Of a stretch of 64,000 nucleotides of DNA, positions 15,605-25,900 are shown one piece after another. Made by a program: the position numbers and the translations under genes. How positions within the stretch are numbered: the stretch's first letter is position 1; each line of letters opens with the position of its first letter. Under the pieces are notes generated by a model, which was not told the DNA's origin, did not search any database, and saw only the letters and a list, made by a program, of their open reading frames with translations. The DNA comes from Gammaproteobacteria bacterium (GTDB lineage: Bacteria > Pseudomonadota > Gammaproteobacteria > Arenicellales > UBA868). The DNA lies in assembly GCA_022451485.1 (NCBI GenBank), contig JAKUQS010000007.1, positions 79,746 through 143,745 on the forward strand, read 5' to 3'.

Positions 15605-15985
15605 TTAGCCAACAAACTTCCAGTAAGTATCTTTTTTACTAACCAAACCATTCTTAAACTCCCACAGGTCACAGCCGAGGTATTCAAAAGGGTGGCCGTC
15701 TTGGGGAGTCCCGCGAACAACCCATTCTGATAGGGCCTTGGTGTCGTCGCATATCCAATGCCGGATTTCTTCCCAGCGCATATCAGGGATATCCTGATAA
15801 CGCGCCCGCAACACATCACCAATTTCCTTTTTGCCAATGCATTTCTGGCCTTCGGGCGCATGCGGTCCACGCGCCATTAACCAGACACAGTCAGTGGTAA
15901 AAGTAGACAAGATGGCGTCGACGTCGTGTCGGTTGAAGCCGTCTTGAATTTCATCTAGGTACGCTAGCGAGATGGGTCGCGGCAT
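15605..15985 (-). CDS. NTF2-like/SnoaL family protein
   Basis: A 126-residue cone-fold protein. ISLAYLDEIQDGFNRHDVDAIL and the closing LGCDLWEFKNGLVSKKDTYW are characteristic of the SnoaL-like family, which includes small isomerases, hydrolases and ligand-binding proteins. The start is ATG 15985, with GGAGA on the coding strand five bases before it; the TTG at 15997 was rejected. It is divergent from the ATC-hydrolase-like gene and convergent with the glycosylase. The substrate is unknown. Confidence 0.8.
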   Translation of the reverse strand: MPRPISLAYLDEIQDGFNRHDVDAILSTFTTDCVWLMARGPHAPEGQKCIGKKEIGDVLRARYQDIPDMRWEEIRHWICDDTKALSEWVVRGTPQDGHPFEYLGCDLWEFKNGLVSKKDTYWKFVG

Positions 15986-16273
15986 GGTGGTCTCCAATGG
16001 GGGTTAAGGCGCTAAACGCTGTTACTGGAATAATGAGGTTAACGGTACGGTGGCGTCTACTTCGGTAGCGGAGTATGAGTAAGTGAGATGCCGACAGACA
16101 AGTGTTATCGGTTAGCAAGTGCCCATACAGTTGCCTGTACTGATTGAGCTGCAGTTTCAGAGGGCAATGTTGCATTGCGTTGCACCGGCTCTGTATTGTG
16201 CTGGACAAGAGCTCTGTTTCAGCTTCAGACTCGTTGGCTTCGCAAGAGCGCTTTGAGATGGGAGGAGATTAAA
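15986..16273. other. Divergent intergenic region
   Basis: 288 bases between two divergent starts. Apart from the ribosome sites GGAGA (minus) and GGGAGGAG (plus, 16260-16267) I see no convincing promoter hexamers, palindrome or small gene. Confidence 0.5.
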
Positions 16274-16741
16274 GTGCAAGATATACCGATTTTGAGTCGA
16301 CGACGTCTTCAGGCCGAGGTTATACAGCCGATCTACGACGAGATGGTGAAGCGACTGGGAGAAGATGAGGCACAGTCGATTTTGGACGCCGCCATACGAC
16401 GGGCGGCAATTGCCGAAGGGGCGAACCTAGCCAGCCAAGCTCCTGATGGTGAAACCAGCATGAAGTCATTTATTGACTGCTTTGAGCTTTGGACCCGCGG
16501 CGGTGCTTTAGAAATTGAAGTGCACCAGGCTACCGATGAACGTTTCGAGTTCGATGTCACCCGGTGCCGTTATGCGGAAACATACCAAGAAATGGAGCTG
16601 GGCCATATTGGCCAGCTCCTATCATGCAATCGAGACGAGTGTTTCTGCGAGGGATATGATCCTAAGATCAAACTGGAACGCAAGCAGACCATTATGGCCG
16701 GAGATGCGCGATGTACCTTTCGTTACCGCTACCAAAGGTAA
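16274..16741 (+). CDS. L-2-amino-thiazoline-4-carboxylate hydrolase-like protein
   Basis: 155 residues. The run FDVTRCRYAETYQEM, LGHIGQLLSCNRDECF and GYDPKIKLERKQTIM matches the pattern I recall for the ATC-hydrolase family, whose founding member opens the thiazoline ring on the way to cysteine. Most relatives have unknown substrates. The start is GTG 16274, set by a strong GGGAGGAG at 16260-16267; the upstream extension is not conserved-looking. Several cysteines (CRYAE, SCNRDECFC) may bind metal. Confidence 0.75.
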   Translation: MQDIPILSRRRLQAEVIQPIYDEMVKRLGEDEAQSILDAAIRRAAIAEGANLASQAPDGETSMKSFIDCFELWTRGGALEIEVHQATDERFEFDVTRCRYAETYQEMELGHIGQLLSCNRDECFCEGYDPKIKLERKQTIMAGDARCTFRYRYQR

Positions 16742-16791
16742 AAAATTAATTTCCCGAAACGAGGACAATGACTGCTATCGAAGGTGCTGAA

Positions 16792-18102
16792 TTAGACGTC
16801 ATCCAAGGCGGTCATAATGTCGCCAGCAATGTCGTTAACGTCACGAAGCGGCGTCAACGCACGTAATGCTCGGTTATAGTCCAAGAAGTCATTCGGGTTT
16901 TTATATACTTTTCGAAGCGTGCGTTCTAAGTCATCCACATCGCGGATAACGTTTGGACTGTGGCCATCTAACAAGTACTTTTGATTTTGGTACTGGTGAA
17001 CAAATTTCTGTAGATGAAGCGGATGGCGCAGAGACACGCCGTAATCGTAACCCTGCATATCAAGGACAAGGGTTGGTGTGTCTAGGTAAGAAGCTTCAAG
17101 TCCGACGGTGGAGCCGTTATGAATGACCGCAACAGCGCTATGAATTTTGTCGAGTTTTTTCCACAATTCATTTTCCGCCATCAGTACACCGCTTTTCGTT
17201 TTTCCAAAATCAGAGTCAACGATAATGCCAGGCGTGTCCGCAAGTGCATCATATAAATCGGATCGTTTCTGCATAGGATAAAGACGAACAACCAACTTAA
17301 GGTGGGGGCTGATGTTCGATAAAGTCTGAGCCAACGTCCGCGCAATGTTTGTTTCTTGTTGCACCATTAAGGGCTCGTAAGTGGCCAGCATATAGTAGTA
17401 ATAGTCAAAGTCATAAGGGGTTGTAACCTCTGTATCAGGCGAGGCTAAATAACGTTTGATGTAAGAAAATTGACTTGCTCCGATTGCCCGGATTCTAGAC
17501 GGTGGGATGTTTTGTAAGGTGACCACATCGTTTTTCATCGATGAATTCCACACCAAGTATCGGTCCACATGCTTTGAGAAGGTTGCCTGCTTACAGGGGT
17601 GGTCCCAGCTGTAGACGTAGGCAACCATAGGTTTTTTAGTCCGGATAATTTGGGTTAGTAATATTTCAGATGGCAATTCAGTGAAATAGAAGAAGACATC
17701 AATGTCTTCGATCTTGACTGGAAAATAAATCTTTAGTTGTTTCAAAAAGAAATCAAATGAGATGAAGTTCGGTCTCAAGAACCGGATATAAGCAACTAAT
17801 CGAAGGATAGTTCGTTGCAATCCAACATATCTTTCTGCTTTGAATAAGGCCATGATCAAGTAATTGAAGCGAGATTTCGGAATTCGGCCGAAAATTGAGA
17901 AAAGCCAGTACCAAAGAGAGTTAGAAGCACTTCGCTGTGGGTTATCTGCCGAGCGAATTTCAAACCCCCACTGCTTGATGCTGTCGGTGGTGGGCCCTGT
18001 TACGAAAAGACAGATCTCAGCTTTATTCCGAAGGTGTTCGACAATCTGGTGCATGTCGAGAAATTGAGGTTTGCGCGGTATTACAAGGCCGATTCTTGTC
18101 AT
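16792..18102 (-). CDS. Predicted surface-carbohydrate glycosyltransferase (GT-B-like)
   Basis: A 436-residue protein with no signal peptide. The C-terminal half holds AVIHNGSTVGLEASYLDTPTLVLD, a pattern of GT-B folds related to polysaccharide and CDP-glycerol transferases that bind a nucleotide sugar. The N-terminal half (MTRIGLVIPRKPQFLDMHQI) looks like a Rossmann acceptor domain. G+C is clearly lower than in neighbouring genes in several rows (one near 37%), suggesting transfer. It stands alone, flanked by a 311-base gap, so the glycan it acts on is unknown. The start is ATG 18102. Confidence 0.65.
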   Translation of the reverse strand: MTRIGLVIPRKPQFLDMHQIVEHLRNKAEICLFVTGPTTDSIKQWGFEIRSADNPQRSASNSLWYWLFSIFGRIPKSRFNYLIMALFKAERYVGLQRTILRLVAYIRFLRPNFISFDFFLKQLKIYFPVKIEDIDVFFYFTELPSEILLTQIIRTKKPMVAYVYSWDHPCKQATFSKHVDRYLVWNSSMKNDVVTLQNIPPSRIRAIGASQFSYIKRYLASPDTEVTTPYDFDYYYYMLATYEPLMVQQETNIARTLAQTLSNISPHLKLVVRLYPMQKRSDLYDALADTPGIIVDSDFGKTKSGVLMAENELWKKLDKIHSAVAVIHNGSTVGLEASYLDTPTLVLDMQGYDYGVSLRHPLHLQKFVHQYQNQKYLLDGHSPNVIRDVDDLERTLRKVYKNPNDFLDYNRALRALTPLRDVNDIAGDIMTALDDV

Positions 18103-18413
18103 TCAGGTTCTCATTGAAGGCGCACTACATATATTGTGCGTCTCTGGCGTATATGCGCAACGCTAACCGAGTCAGTAATTCGTTGGCTGCCAATCCGCAG
18201 CTCGCGAAATATTGATAACTGGTCGTAGCGTTTAATGCCTGGGCGCGCAAGGGAAAATTGGGGCCAAGTCTGTTTCTGGATGCAGTTCGTTGAGTGCTCC
18301 GAAGGCCTCAAGAATGACGTTTCCAAATATTGCCAAAACATACAGGGTCAGTCGCGTCATAGCGCTGACGAGACATGACTATATCAGGCTGTTTGGTTAC
18401 AGCAATCAGGAAA
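18103..18413. other. Intergenic region without recognisable content
   Basis: 311 bases between the D-aminoacylase stop and the glycosyltransferase start, both on the minus strand. Reading frames here have no family-like features. The region should hold the glycosyltransferase promoter, but I could not place one. Confidence 0.5.
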
Positions 18414-20105
18414 TTACCGAAGATCCGTAAAATCGCGCAGTAAAACACCGGGGCAGCCGGCGGTTGATAGCGGGCCCGTTGCATCGACGACACGATGCCC
18501 GTTGACCCAGACACCATGCAGTCCGACTGCGGGGGTGTCCACGCGTGTATTAGCGCCTGGCAGATCGCTAACTCGGCGCTTTGGGCCGCGGCCAACTCGA
18601 TTGCGATCAAACAATATCAGGTCTGCGTAATAGCCAGGGAGAAGGCGCCCGCGATGTTTGATGCGGCAAATGTCGGCTGGTCGACTAGTGACGGACTGCA
18701 CCGCTTGTTCGAGAGTCATATCACTGCGGTCGCGCGCCCAGTGTCCGAACAGATGTAGACCAAATCCGGCGTCGCAAAGAAAGGACAGGTGCGCGCCCGC
18801 GTCCGATAACGTGATAGCGGCATTCGGGTGGTTGAGCAGAGTCTTGACCCTGTCTTCTTGTGTGTTGAACAGTTTGCAGTCGAACATTGCATCCATCTCA
18901 CCATCTAGGGCGAAATCGAGCAGCCAGTCAAAGGGGTCTTGGCCAGCTACGGTAGCGAGGTGACCAACGTTTTGTTGGACCAGCTCCTGGTGGCGGGTAT
19001 CCGCTACGCTCATGATGGTGAGGTGATCAAACTGGTGGTAGGAAAATCGATTGGGTACACCCTTGGTGTTCGCCTCGGCCTTAATGGCCTGTCGAAAAGT
19101 GGGGTCGCGAAGAATACGTTCGTACGCCGACTGGTCCTCGGCTTCAATGGCGGGTCGCCACGCGAGAAATGCTTCGAGTGGATAAGGGTGTCGAATCGTA
19201 AACTCCATGCCCAGCGGAAAACATCCGACCTGGCCCCACAGTTCTCGACCCCGGCTACGAGCGGTTTCAATCTCCCTGAACTCGCGAAACACTCTTTCGG
19301 GGTCGTTAGGGTCGACGAACATAGCGGCGATCATGATGGGCCGCCCGTTGTTTTCAGCAACTTTTTCTAGAAACGGAACCGTCGTTGTCATACCTTTTGT
19401 TAGCATAAATACTCCCTTATCGGCCTCGCTGAGCGCGCCGGTTAACTGGAGCATTTCGTATTCATCAGCAAGACGTGAGGGCATCGGAATGCCGTTCTCA
19501 CCGTTATGTTGCTCGAGCGTCGAGGTAGCAAAGCCGACTGCGCCAGCGGCCATGGCCTCGAGCAGTAGCGCTTTCATCTCGGCGACTTCCTTGGGAGTTG
19601 CTGCTCGGCTTGATGCTTCTTCACCCAACACCCAGGTACGAAGCGATGAGTGGCCGCAGTACGAGGCCACGTTGGGCACCATGCCCTTTTGTTCTAACAG
19701 ATCTAGATATTCAGGATAGGATTCAAACGCCCAATCAACGCCCGCCTGCAAGGCATCCAGGGACATTCCTTCCACATGGGTCAGGTTTCGCAGCGTGAGG
19801 TCGCGATGTTCGGGTTTGCATGGTGCAATCGTGAATCCACAATTGCCAATCAATAGGGTGGTTACCCCTAGAGATGTCGAGGGAGTTGCAAAGGAGTCCC
19901 ATGTCAATTGCGCGTCGTAGTGTGTGTGAAGATCAATAATGCCTGGTGCCAAGGTCATGCCATTGGCATGTACTTCTTCGCGGCTTGAACCTAAGGCTTT
20001 GCCAATGGAAGTAATGCGGTTGTCATCAATTGCGATATCGCCGTGCTGGGCAGGCGCACCCGTCCCATCAATAATCTCGGCGTTTCGAATAATCAAATCG
20101 TGCAT
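18414..20105 (-). CDS. N-acyl-D-amino-acid deacylase / amidohydrolase family
   Basis: A 563-residue zinc amidohydrolase. LHTHYDAQL supplies the HxH pair, NCGFTIAPC the cysteine position used as a metal ligand in D-aminoacylase, YCGHSSLR a further His, and LSDAGAHLSF the catalytic Asp. The N-terminal MHDLIIRNAEIIDGTG and C-terminal LPGYYADLILFD belong to the small beta-sandwich shared by these enzymes. It would free D-amino acids or related amides in the cytoplasm. It is divergent from the hydratase gene; the hydratase and amidase nearby suggest a catabolic cluster. Confidence 0.88.
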   Translation of the reverse strand: MHDLIIRNAEIIDGTGAPAQHGDIAIDDNRITSIGKALGSSREEVHANGMTLAPGIIDLHTHYDAQLTWDSFATPSTSLGVTTLLIGNCGFTIAPCKPEHRDLTLRNLTHVEGMSLDALQAGVDWAFESYPEYLDLLEQKGMVPNVASYCGHSSLRTWVLGEEASSRAATPKEVAEMKALLLEAMAAGAVGFATSTLEQHNGENGIPMPSRLADEYEMLQLTGALSEADKGVFMLTKGMTTTVPFLEKVAENNGRPIMIAAMFVDPNDPERVFREFREIETARSRGRELWGQVGCFPLGMEFTIRHPYPLEAFLAWRPAIEAEDQSAYERILRDPTFRQAIKAEANTKGVPNRFSYHQFDHLTIMSVADTRHQELVQQNVGHLATVAGQDPFDWLLDFALDGEMDAMFDCKLFNTQEDRVKTLLNHPNAAITLSDAGAHLSFLCDAGFGLHLFGHWARDRSDMTLEQAVQSVTSRPADICRIKHRGRLLPGYYADLILFDRNRVGRGPKRRVSDLPGANTRVDTPAVGLHGVWVNGHRVVDATGPLSTAGCPGVLLRDFTDLR

Positions 20106-20250
20106 GAGTCGTGCCTTCGGCGAGGTGGAATGATTGGTATTTCAGTCGATCCCTCACTCTAGTTCGATTGCAAGGTTTGTACAAGAAAAACAACGATGGT
20201 ATCAACAGTGTTGATAATATTGAGGTGGTTTCACTAGATCAGAAAGACCG

Positions 20251-21042
20251 ATGAAGACTAATCGAATTGAGCGTACCGCAAAGTATTTTCATGTTGCGCA
20301 CCGTGAAGGTAAGCGTTACGAGGGCGCGCCCGTTGAATACCGCCCGAAGAATCTTGAGGAGGCCTATGCGGCGCAGGACCGGTTTCTTGAATTGTCATCG
20401 AGTGGTTCGTTATCAGTCGCGGGTTACAAGATAGCGGTTACGAGCCAGGTTATCCAACAGTTGGTTGGCTTGGCGCACCCGTGTCTAGGCACGATACGGG
20501 GTGGTTCGGTGCATGCGTCGCCTGCCCGTTTGGCCGAGTCCGGGTTTCAGCATGTAGCGGTGGAATGCGAAATTGCGTTCACACTAAAAAATCCCCTGGT
20601 GCCCGTCCGCGGTGAACAGGATCGAGAATCAGTGAGAGCACTAATCGAAACCTGTCATCCGGCATTCGAGCTCATCGAAGATCGGTATGCGGATTATTCA
20701 ACAATGGATGCGTTATCGCTGATTGCAGATAATTGCTGGTGTGGTGGGGTGGTGTTGGGACCGGCGGTGATTGATTGGCAAACATTGGCGCTTGACCAGT
20801 TGACGGGGACGCTGGAAATCAACGGTAAAAAGGTTGGGGAGGGGGTCACTCGGGATGCTTTGGGACATCCGCTTGAAGGACTTGCCTGGATCGCGAATAC
20901 CCTTGCTAAACAGGGTAAGTCGCTCACGGGTGGTATGGTCGTGATTACTGGCAGTATCATCGCTACTGAGTTTATAAGCAGCGGTGATTCAGCGGTTTTT
21001 TCGGTCGATGGCCTGGGCCACACAGCGCTCAACCTTTTTTAG
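20251..21042 (+). CDS. 2-oxopent-4-enoate hydratase / fumarylacetoacetase-fold enzyme (MhpD-like)
   Basis: 263 residues. VAVECEIAFTL and FELIEDRYAD give the acidic metal ligands, and GYKIAVTS and VVITGSIIATEF match the hydratase/decarboxylase family (MhpD, TodG, XylJ). Members hydrate 2-hydroxy-dienoates from aromatic meta-cleavage or decarboxylate 2-oxo-enoates. No ring-cleavage genes are in this window, so the substrate is open. It is followed nine bases later by a two-helix membrane microprotein. Confidence 0.85.
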   Translation: MKTNRIERTAKYFHVAHREGKRYEGAPVEYRPKNLEEAYAAQDRFLELSSSGSLSVAGYKIAVTSQVIQQLVGLAHPCLGTIRGGSVHASPARLAESGFQHVAVECEIAFTLKNPLVPVRGEQDRESVRALIETCHPAFELIEDRYADYSTMDALSLIADNCWCGGVVLGPAVIDWQTLALDQLTGTLEINGKKVGEGVTRDALGHPLEGLAWIANTLAKQGKSLTGGMVVITGSIIATEFISSGDSAVFSVDGLGHTALNLF

Positions 21043-21051
21043 ACCGTTACC

Positions 21052-21213
21052 ATGAAAAATGGTTATTCACTGGGCGTGTTGGTTTTTTTTCTCGGGGTCG
21101 TGATGCTCATGATCACGGACGAGAAAATTTGGCATTACATTACTTTTTTGCTGGCAGTGGGTTTGGTCGCGATTCAGATGGTGAGCGACAAGCACAAGCA
21201 AGAGCGCAAGTGA
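21052..21213 (+). CDS. Small two-helix membrane protein
   Basis: A 53-residue frame starting MKNGYSLGVLVFFLGVVMLM and ending SDKHKQERK. Two hydrophobic helices (about residues 5-21 and 26-43) separated by TDEKIW, with a basic C-terminal tail, predict an inner-membrane hairpin with both ends in the cytoplasm. It begins nine bases after the hydratase stop, so they probably share a transcript. I do not recognise a family. Confidence 0.55.
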   Translation: MKNGYSLGVLVFFLGVVMLMITDEKIWHYITFLLAVGLVAIQMVSDKHKQERK

Positions 21214-21265
21214 TTGCTTGCTCGCGCTTCAAGCCGGCGTGCGATTGATAGTTAGCGACGTGATC

Positions 21266-22681
21266 TTATGACACAGATACCGGGGAAATCGTATCCATGA
21301 GCCACCGGGCATGGCCGGCCAACGGCCAATCGCTATGGGCTTGGCCAATTAACTGAATGCCAGTGGGTAGGCCTCTAATCCCTAGCAACGGTACAGTAAT
21401 AGCCGGCGCCCCGAGTGCGGAGGTAGCCGCATTAAAAGCAGGGTCTCCGGTCTTGAACGCGTACCCGGGTTCTCCAGAATCTGCCAGGTGGTCGAGTGGC
21501 GGAGCTGGGCCCACACAGGATAGCGTAATCATCGCGTCCGCCAGCGGCGCGAGCGCGCGCAGGGATTGACGCATTGTCTCTCGTTGTTGCAGGGCGTCAC
21601 GATAATCCTGCGGCGTGAGTTGCTCTGCCTTTTCAAGCCAGATACACAAATCCTCGCTGAGCAAACCCGTGTCGCGGTAGCTTCTAAAAGCCCAACGTGA
21701 TTCGTAACTGCATACGATGCGGCAAAGGATAACGCTGGCTTCGATGGCCCGTTCAAATCGTTCAATGGCTTTATCGTCGCGCCGCGTGATGAGGGTAACG
21801 CCCTGACCGTTTAATTGGTCAAGCACCTGATGGAACGCGGATTGTGTCATCTCGTCACACCGGGCCCAGCCCTCGGTTTCCAAAACGATGAGGCGACCGG
21901 GTTGCTGGGCAGGAGCTAGGTGCGCCGGCCCAAAGAGCCCTGGGTAACCTGGATCAGCCCCTGCCCGTTGGGCGATCTCGTGTGCAACGGCCCAGAGGTC
22001 TTCGAGCGACGCCGCGTGTACACCCAGATGCAACTGACTCAAGCTTAAGCCTTCACCGCCGTGCAGTGCCCCCAGGGTAGGCTTGATCGCAAAGTTACCG
22101 CAGAAGGCGGCTGGGCGAATAATTGAACCGACCACCTGGTTGCCGAGTGCCGCCGGGACCATGCCGGCACCGACGGCGGCTGAGGTGCCGCTGGACGAGC
22201 CGCCTGGGGTCGCGTTGGGGTCAAAAGGGTTGGTGGTTGGGCCCGGGACAACGAAAGCAAACTCCGTGGTGACCGTTTTGCCCACGATGGGTGCACCGGC
22301 CAGACGGAGTGCATTGACCGATGCCGAATCCATATGAGTCTCGCGGCCTTTGAAGATGGGGCTGCCCAATTCTGTTGGCATGTCCCGAGTCTGAAGTACA
22401 TCCTTAATGCCTATCGGCATTCCGTCAATGGGTGAAAGGGGCTTGCCACTACGATAGCGTTTAGTGGATTCCTCTGCTGCCTGGCGGGCGTTATCTTCAT
22501 TAAGGGTTACCCAGGCCTTAATCGTCGGTTCTCTTTGAGCGATGGTGTCCAGGCATCGCTCAAGGTAATCCGTTGGGGTATCCGATCCCTCGAAGAAAGC
22601 CTGGCGGTTATCAGAGAACGTCCGCATGCGGTGACGACTGGGGTGATAAGTCGGTTGATCAGGGTGGGATTGCTTGGACAT
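21266..22681 (-). CDS. Amidase (amidase signature family)
   Basis: A Ser-Ser-Lys hydrolase of 471 residues that cleaves amides or acts as a GatA-like transamidase. GIKDV supplies the catalytic Lys. GGSSSGTSAAVGAGMVPAAL is the signature with the cis-Ser, and SIIRPAAFCG follows the nucleophile, although the usual TGGS before it reads VVGS. No gatB or gatC is nearby, so a free-standing amidase is likelier. ATG 22681 has GGAGG nine bases upstream; the ATG/TTG five codons earlier was rejected. Confidence 0.88.
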   Translation of the reverse strand: MSKQSHPDQPTYHPSRHRMRTFSDNRQAFFEGSDTPTDYLERCLDTIAQREPTIKAWVTLNEDNARQAAEESTKRYRSGKPLSPIDGMPIGIKDVLQTRDMPTELGSPIFKGRETHMDSASVNALRLAGAPIVGKTVTTEFAFVVPGPTTNPFDPNATPGGSSSGTSAAVGAGMVPAALGNQVVGSIIRPAAFCGNFAIKPTLGALHGGEGLSLSQLHLGVHAASLEDLWAVAHEIAQRAGADPGYPGLFGPAHLAPAQQPGRLIVLETEGWARCDEMTQSAFHQVLDQLNGQGVTLITRRDDKAIERFERAIEASVILCRIVCSYESRWAFRSYRDTGLLSEDLCIWLEKAEQLTPQDYRDALQQRETMRQSLRALAPLADAMITLSCVGPAPPLDHLADSGEPGYAFKTGDPAFNAATSALGAPAITVPLLGIRGLPTGIQLIGQAHSDWPLAGHARWLMDTISPVSVS

Positions 22682-22970
22682 AAATAGGGCCTCCAACCAG
22701 GCAGTGTTGACGGATCAACGACTAGGATACCTTAGCCTAACGCACCTGGAACGATCTGGGATAAGTTTGCGCGGCGATGTGTGTCTCCATTGAGGTGACT
22801 GTGATCAAACAATCAGGGGAAATACCTTATTGAAATCAGGTGTCGATGGGTCAACCAGAATCAGCAGACTCGATTATTTTGTCGACCGTGCTTGTTTTGA
22901 TCCGTGTAAAAGGACGATGAGCCAGGTCGTTGTGATTACTGATCTGCGTGGCCAGCGTTCTGTCGAGTGG

Positions 22971-25900
22971 TTAAGGGGGAGGTGTCCCGATAACACCGAG
23001 GCGGAAAATGTTAAGGCCCCGCTCGTAAATTAGGAGCAGAGCAGGAACCAGCAGCAATACCAGAAACGTACTGAAGGCGAGACCGAAGGCGATCGATGTG
23101 GCCATGGGAATCAGGAACTGTGCTTGTAGCGACGTTTCAAACAACAGCGGAGTCAGGCCCGCGATGGTGGTGAGCGAGGTAAGGAGAACCGCACGTAGAC
23201 GCTGACAAGCCGCTTCTATCACTGCAGCATCGGCCGTCATACCGGATTCTCGAAGTTGTTTATAGAACATAACGAGAATAATCGAATCGTTTATCACAAT
23301 ACCCGCGAGGCCAAAAAAGCCGAACATCGACAGGATCGTCAGATCGATATTCATGAGTTCGTGTCCCCATAGAGCGCCCACGAGTCCAAACGGGATGATC
23401 AGCATGACCAGTAGTGGCCACCCGTAAGACGCAAACACCCACGCGAGGATCAGATAAATAAGTACTAAAGCAAGAATCGCCCCCCGTTTCATGTCGGTTA
23501 GGGTCTCTTGCTGGTCGGCCTGACGTCCCTCAAAGGAGAATTCGACACCGTATTCCCGTTCGAGGTCGGGCAAGGCGCTTTGACGCAGGTTGGCGATAAT
23601 GCGGTTATCGTTGTTGATTGCGGCATCGACATCTGCTGTGACGGTGACGGCAAGCTTGCCATCTGTATGACGAATCGAGTCGAAACCTCGGCGGGTGGTG
23701 AGCGTGACCGCGTTCGTGAGTGGCATGGTTTTGCCGCCGGGAAGAATGATGTCGAGTTCCTCCAGGCTGGATAGGCGATCACGCCCGGCATCCGGTAGGA
23801 CGGCCCGGACTTCCAGTTCATCATCGCCATCGGCGAGTACCTGGATCAGATAACCTTCGAACGCCGCTCGGAGCTGCCGCCCTAGGTTGTCGGCATTCAA
23901 TCCCAATGCCTCGCCAGTGGGTGTGAGTCGCAGGATGACCTGTTCTCGACCATAAGGCATGTTGTCTTCTACGCCTGAGACGCCGCTGATTTCACCAAGC
24001 ACATTCTTGAGATCGACAGCGGCACTCTTAACCGATAAAAGATTTTTTCCGATAATGCGAACGTCAATGTCACGTCCGGGTGGACCGCCGGCGCGCTCAT
24101 TAATCGATAGGTTTTCAAGCCCAGGTAATACGGGAATGCGCGATCGCCACGCATTGATAAATTCGCGGTTGCGAACGTCTCGCTGATCAGGTTCTAAAAG
24201 CTCTACCAGCACGGAGCCTACGTAATCGCTTTTTCGCCGCTCAAAGTCGCCGCTTTCGGCCATGCCATGGCGCACGACGGCCGTTACGAGGAGGCCACCA
24301 CCAAACTGTTCGTTCGTGTCCCACAACGCTTGCTCCATCTCCGCCAGGAAATTTCGCACGTCTTTTTTTGGAGTGCCGGAGACGAAGTCGGCGTTGGCGT
24401 AAAGAATGGTGGTTTCAGCGGTTGGGAAAAAATTAAAAGCAACCCGGCCGCTTACTACCCAGCCTACAGTAATTATCATAATAGAGAAAGCAGCGGCCAA
24501 CGTGGTCCAGCGGAACCGAACCGCTGCAGTCACGAGCGGTCGAAAAATGCGTTCGCGGAACCGATTGAACTGCGCATCCAGCGTTTTTCTAATACCGCGT
24601 GGTTGGTAAGTCTTCATTCTGGTGAAGGCTCCCCTGAGGTGGCCGGGCAGAACCAGAAAGGATTCGACCAGCGAAGCCAGAATGACGCAGATCACCACAA
24701 CCGGGATTACGCGCAGGATAATGCCGATGATGCCCCCGATTAGGAGCAAGGGCATGAAGGCAGCGATGGTTGTTAACGAAGACGATACGACGGGCGCCAG
24801 CATTCGCCGGGCGCCTTTCTCGACCGCATCGAGCGGCTGCGCTCCATTTTCAAAATGAGTCACCGCGTCTTCACCAACGACGATGGCGTCATCTACGATG
24901 ATGCCGAGGGTCATGATCAGCCCGAATAGGCTGATCATGTTGATTGACCCCCCGTAGAGGTAAAGAATACCCAGCGCAGCGAGCAAGGAAGTGGGAATGC
25001 CAATAGTGACCCATCTGGCTGCAGGCGCATTTAGGAATAAGAACAGAATAATGATCACCAGTATCAGTCCGGTGGTGCCGTTCTTTAGCAGCAAGTTGAT
25101 TCGGTCTTGTATGTATTCCCAGCGTTCATCGTAAAGATAAAGCCCGACGCCAGGGGGTAGCTGGGGACGGGTTTCGATTACCCAGTTTTCGAGAATGTCA
25201 GCTGCTTCGAGACTGTCTGCTTCCTTAGAGCGAGAGAGCCTGAGTTCGACCGCAGGCTGGCCTCGATAGGTCACATCAATTTCGCTGTCTTTGGGGCGCC
25301 GGGTTATCGTCGCGATGTCACCCAGTGTTAACAGGCGGCCGTCATCTGTGGCAATGATGGGCAGTGTTTCGAAGCCAAGTTCGCCGCGGCGTTGGTCGTT
25401 AAACCGGAGTTGTCGGGCGGCTTCGTCTCGTCCCACCACGCCGACGGGGATGTCTCGCGAAGCGGCGCTGATGCGTTGGCCGATTTGATCCAGAGACAGA
25501 CCCAGCTCACGGAGCGTAGCGGCGGGGACCTGTATGGCGATTTCTTCTTTTGGCAGGCCGTAGATACGAATATTTGAGATACCCCGATTAATCAACTCGC
25601 GTTCAAAACGGTGCACCAGCGTTCGAAGACCCTGGGGATCATCGGGCCCGGTCACGAGCACACTGGCAACCGCCTCGTAGTTGATAATGCGACTGACCTT
25701 CGGGCGCTCGGCGGTACTGGGCAGATTGCGCACGAGAGCGACGCTCTCTTTTACCTCGTCGACAGCAAGGCCCATATCGGTGCCTTCTTCGAATTCAAGA
25801 GTAATGACAGCTCGCCCGTCGACCGACTTTGACAATATTTCTTTAACACGGTTGACGTTGCGAAGTTCCTGTTCCAATGGAACCGCAATCAGTGTTTCGA

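Noticed and set aside
22830..23033. 67-codon plus-strand frame overlapping the RND gene end
   Set aside because: No ribosome site or family-like pattern, and its second half is antisense to the permease.
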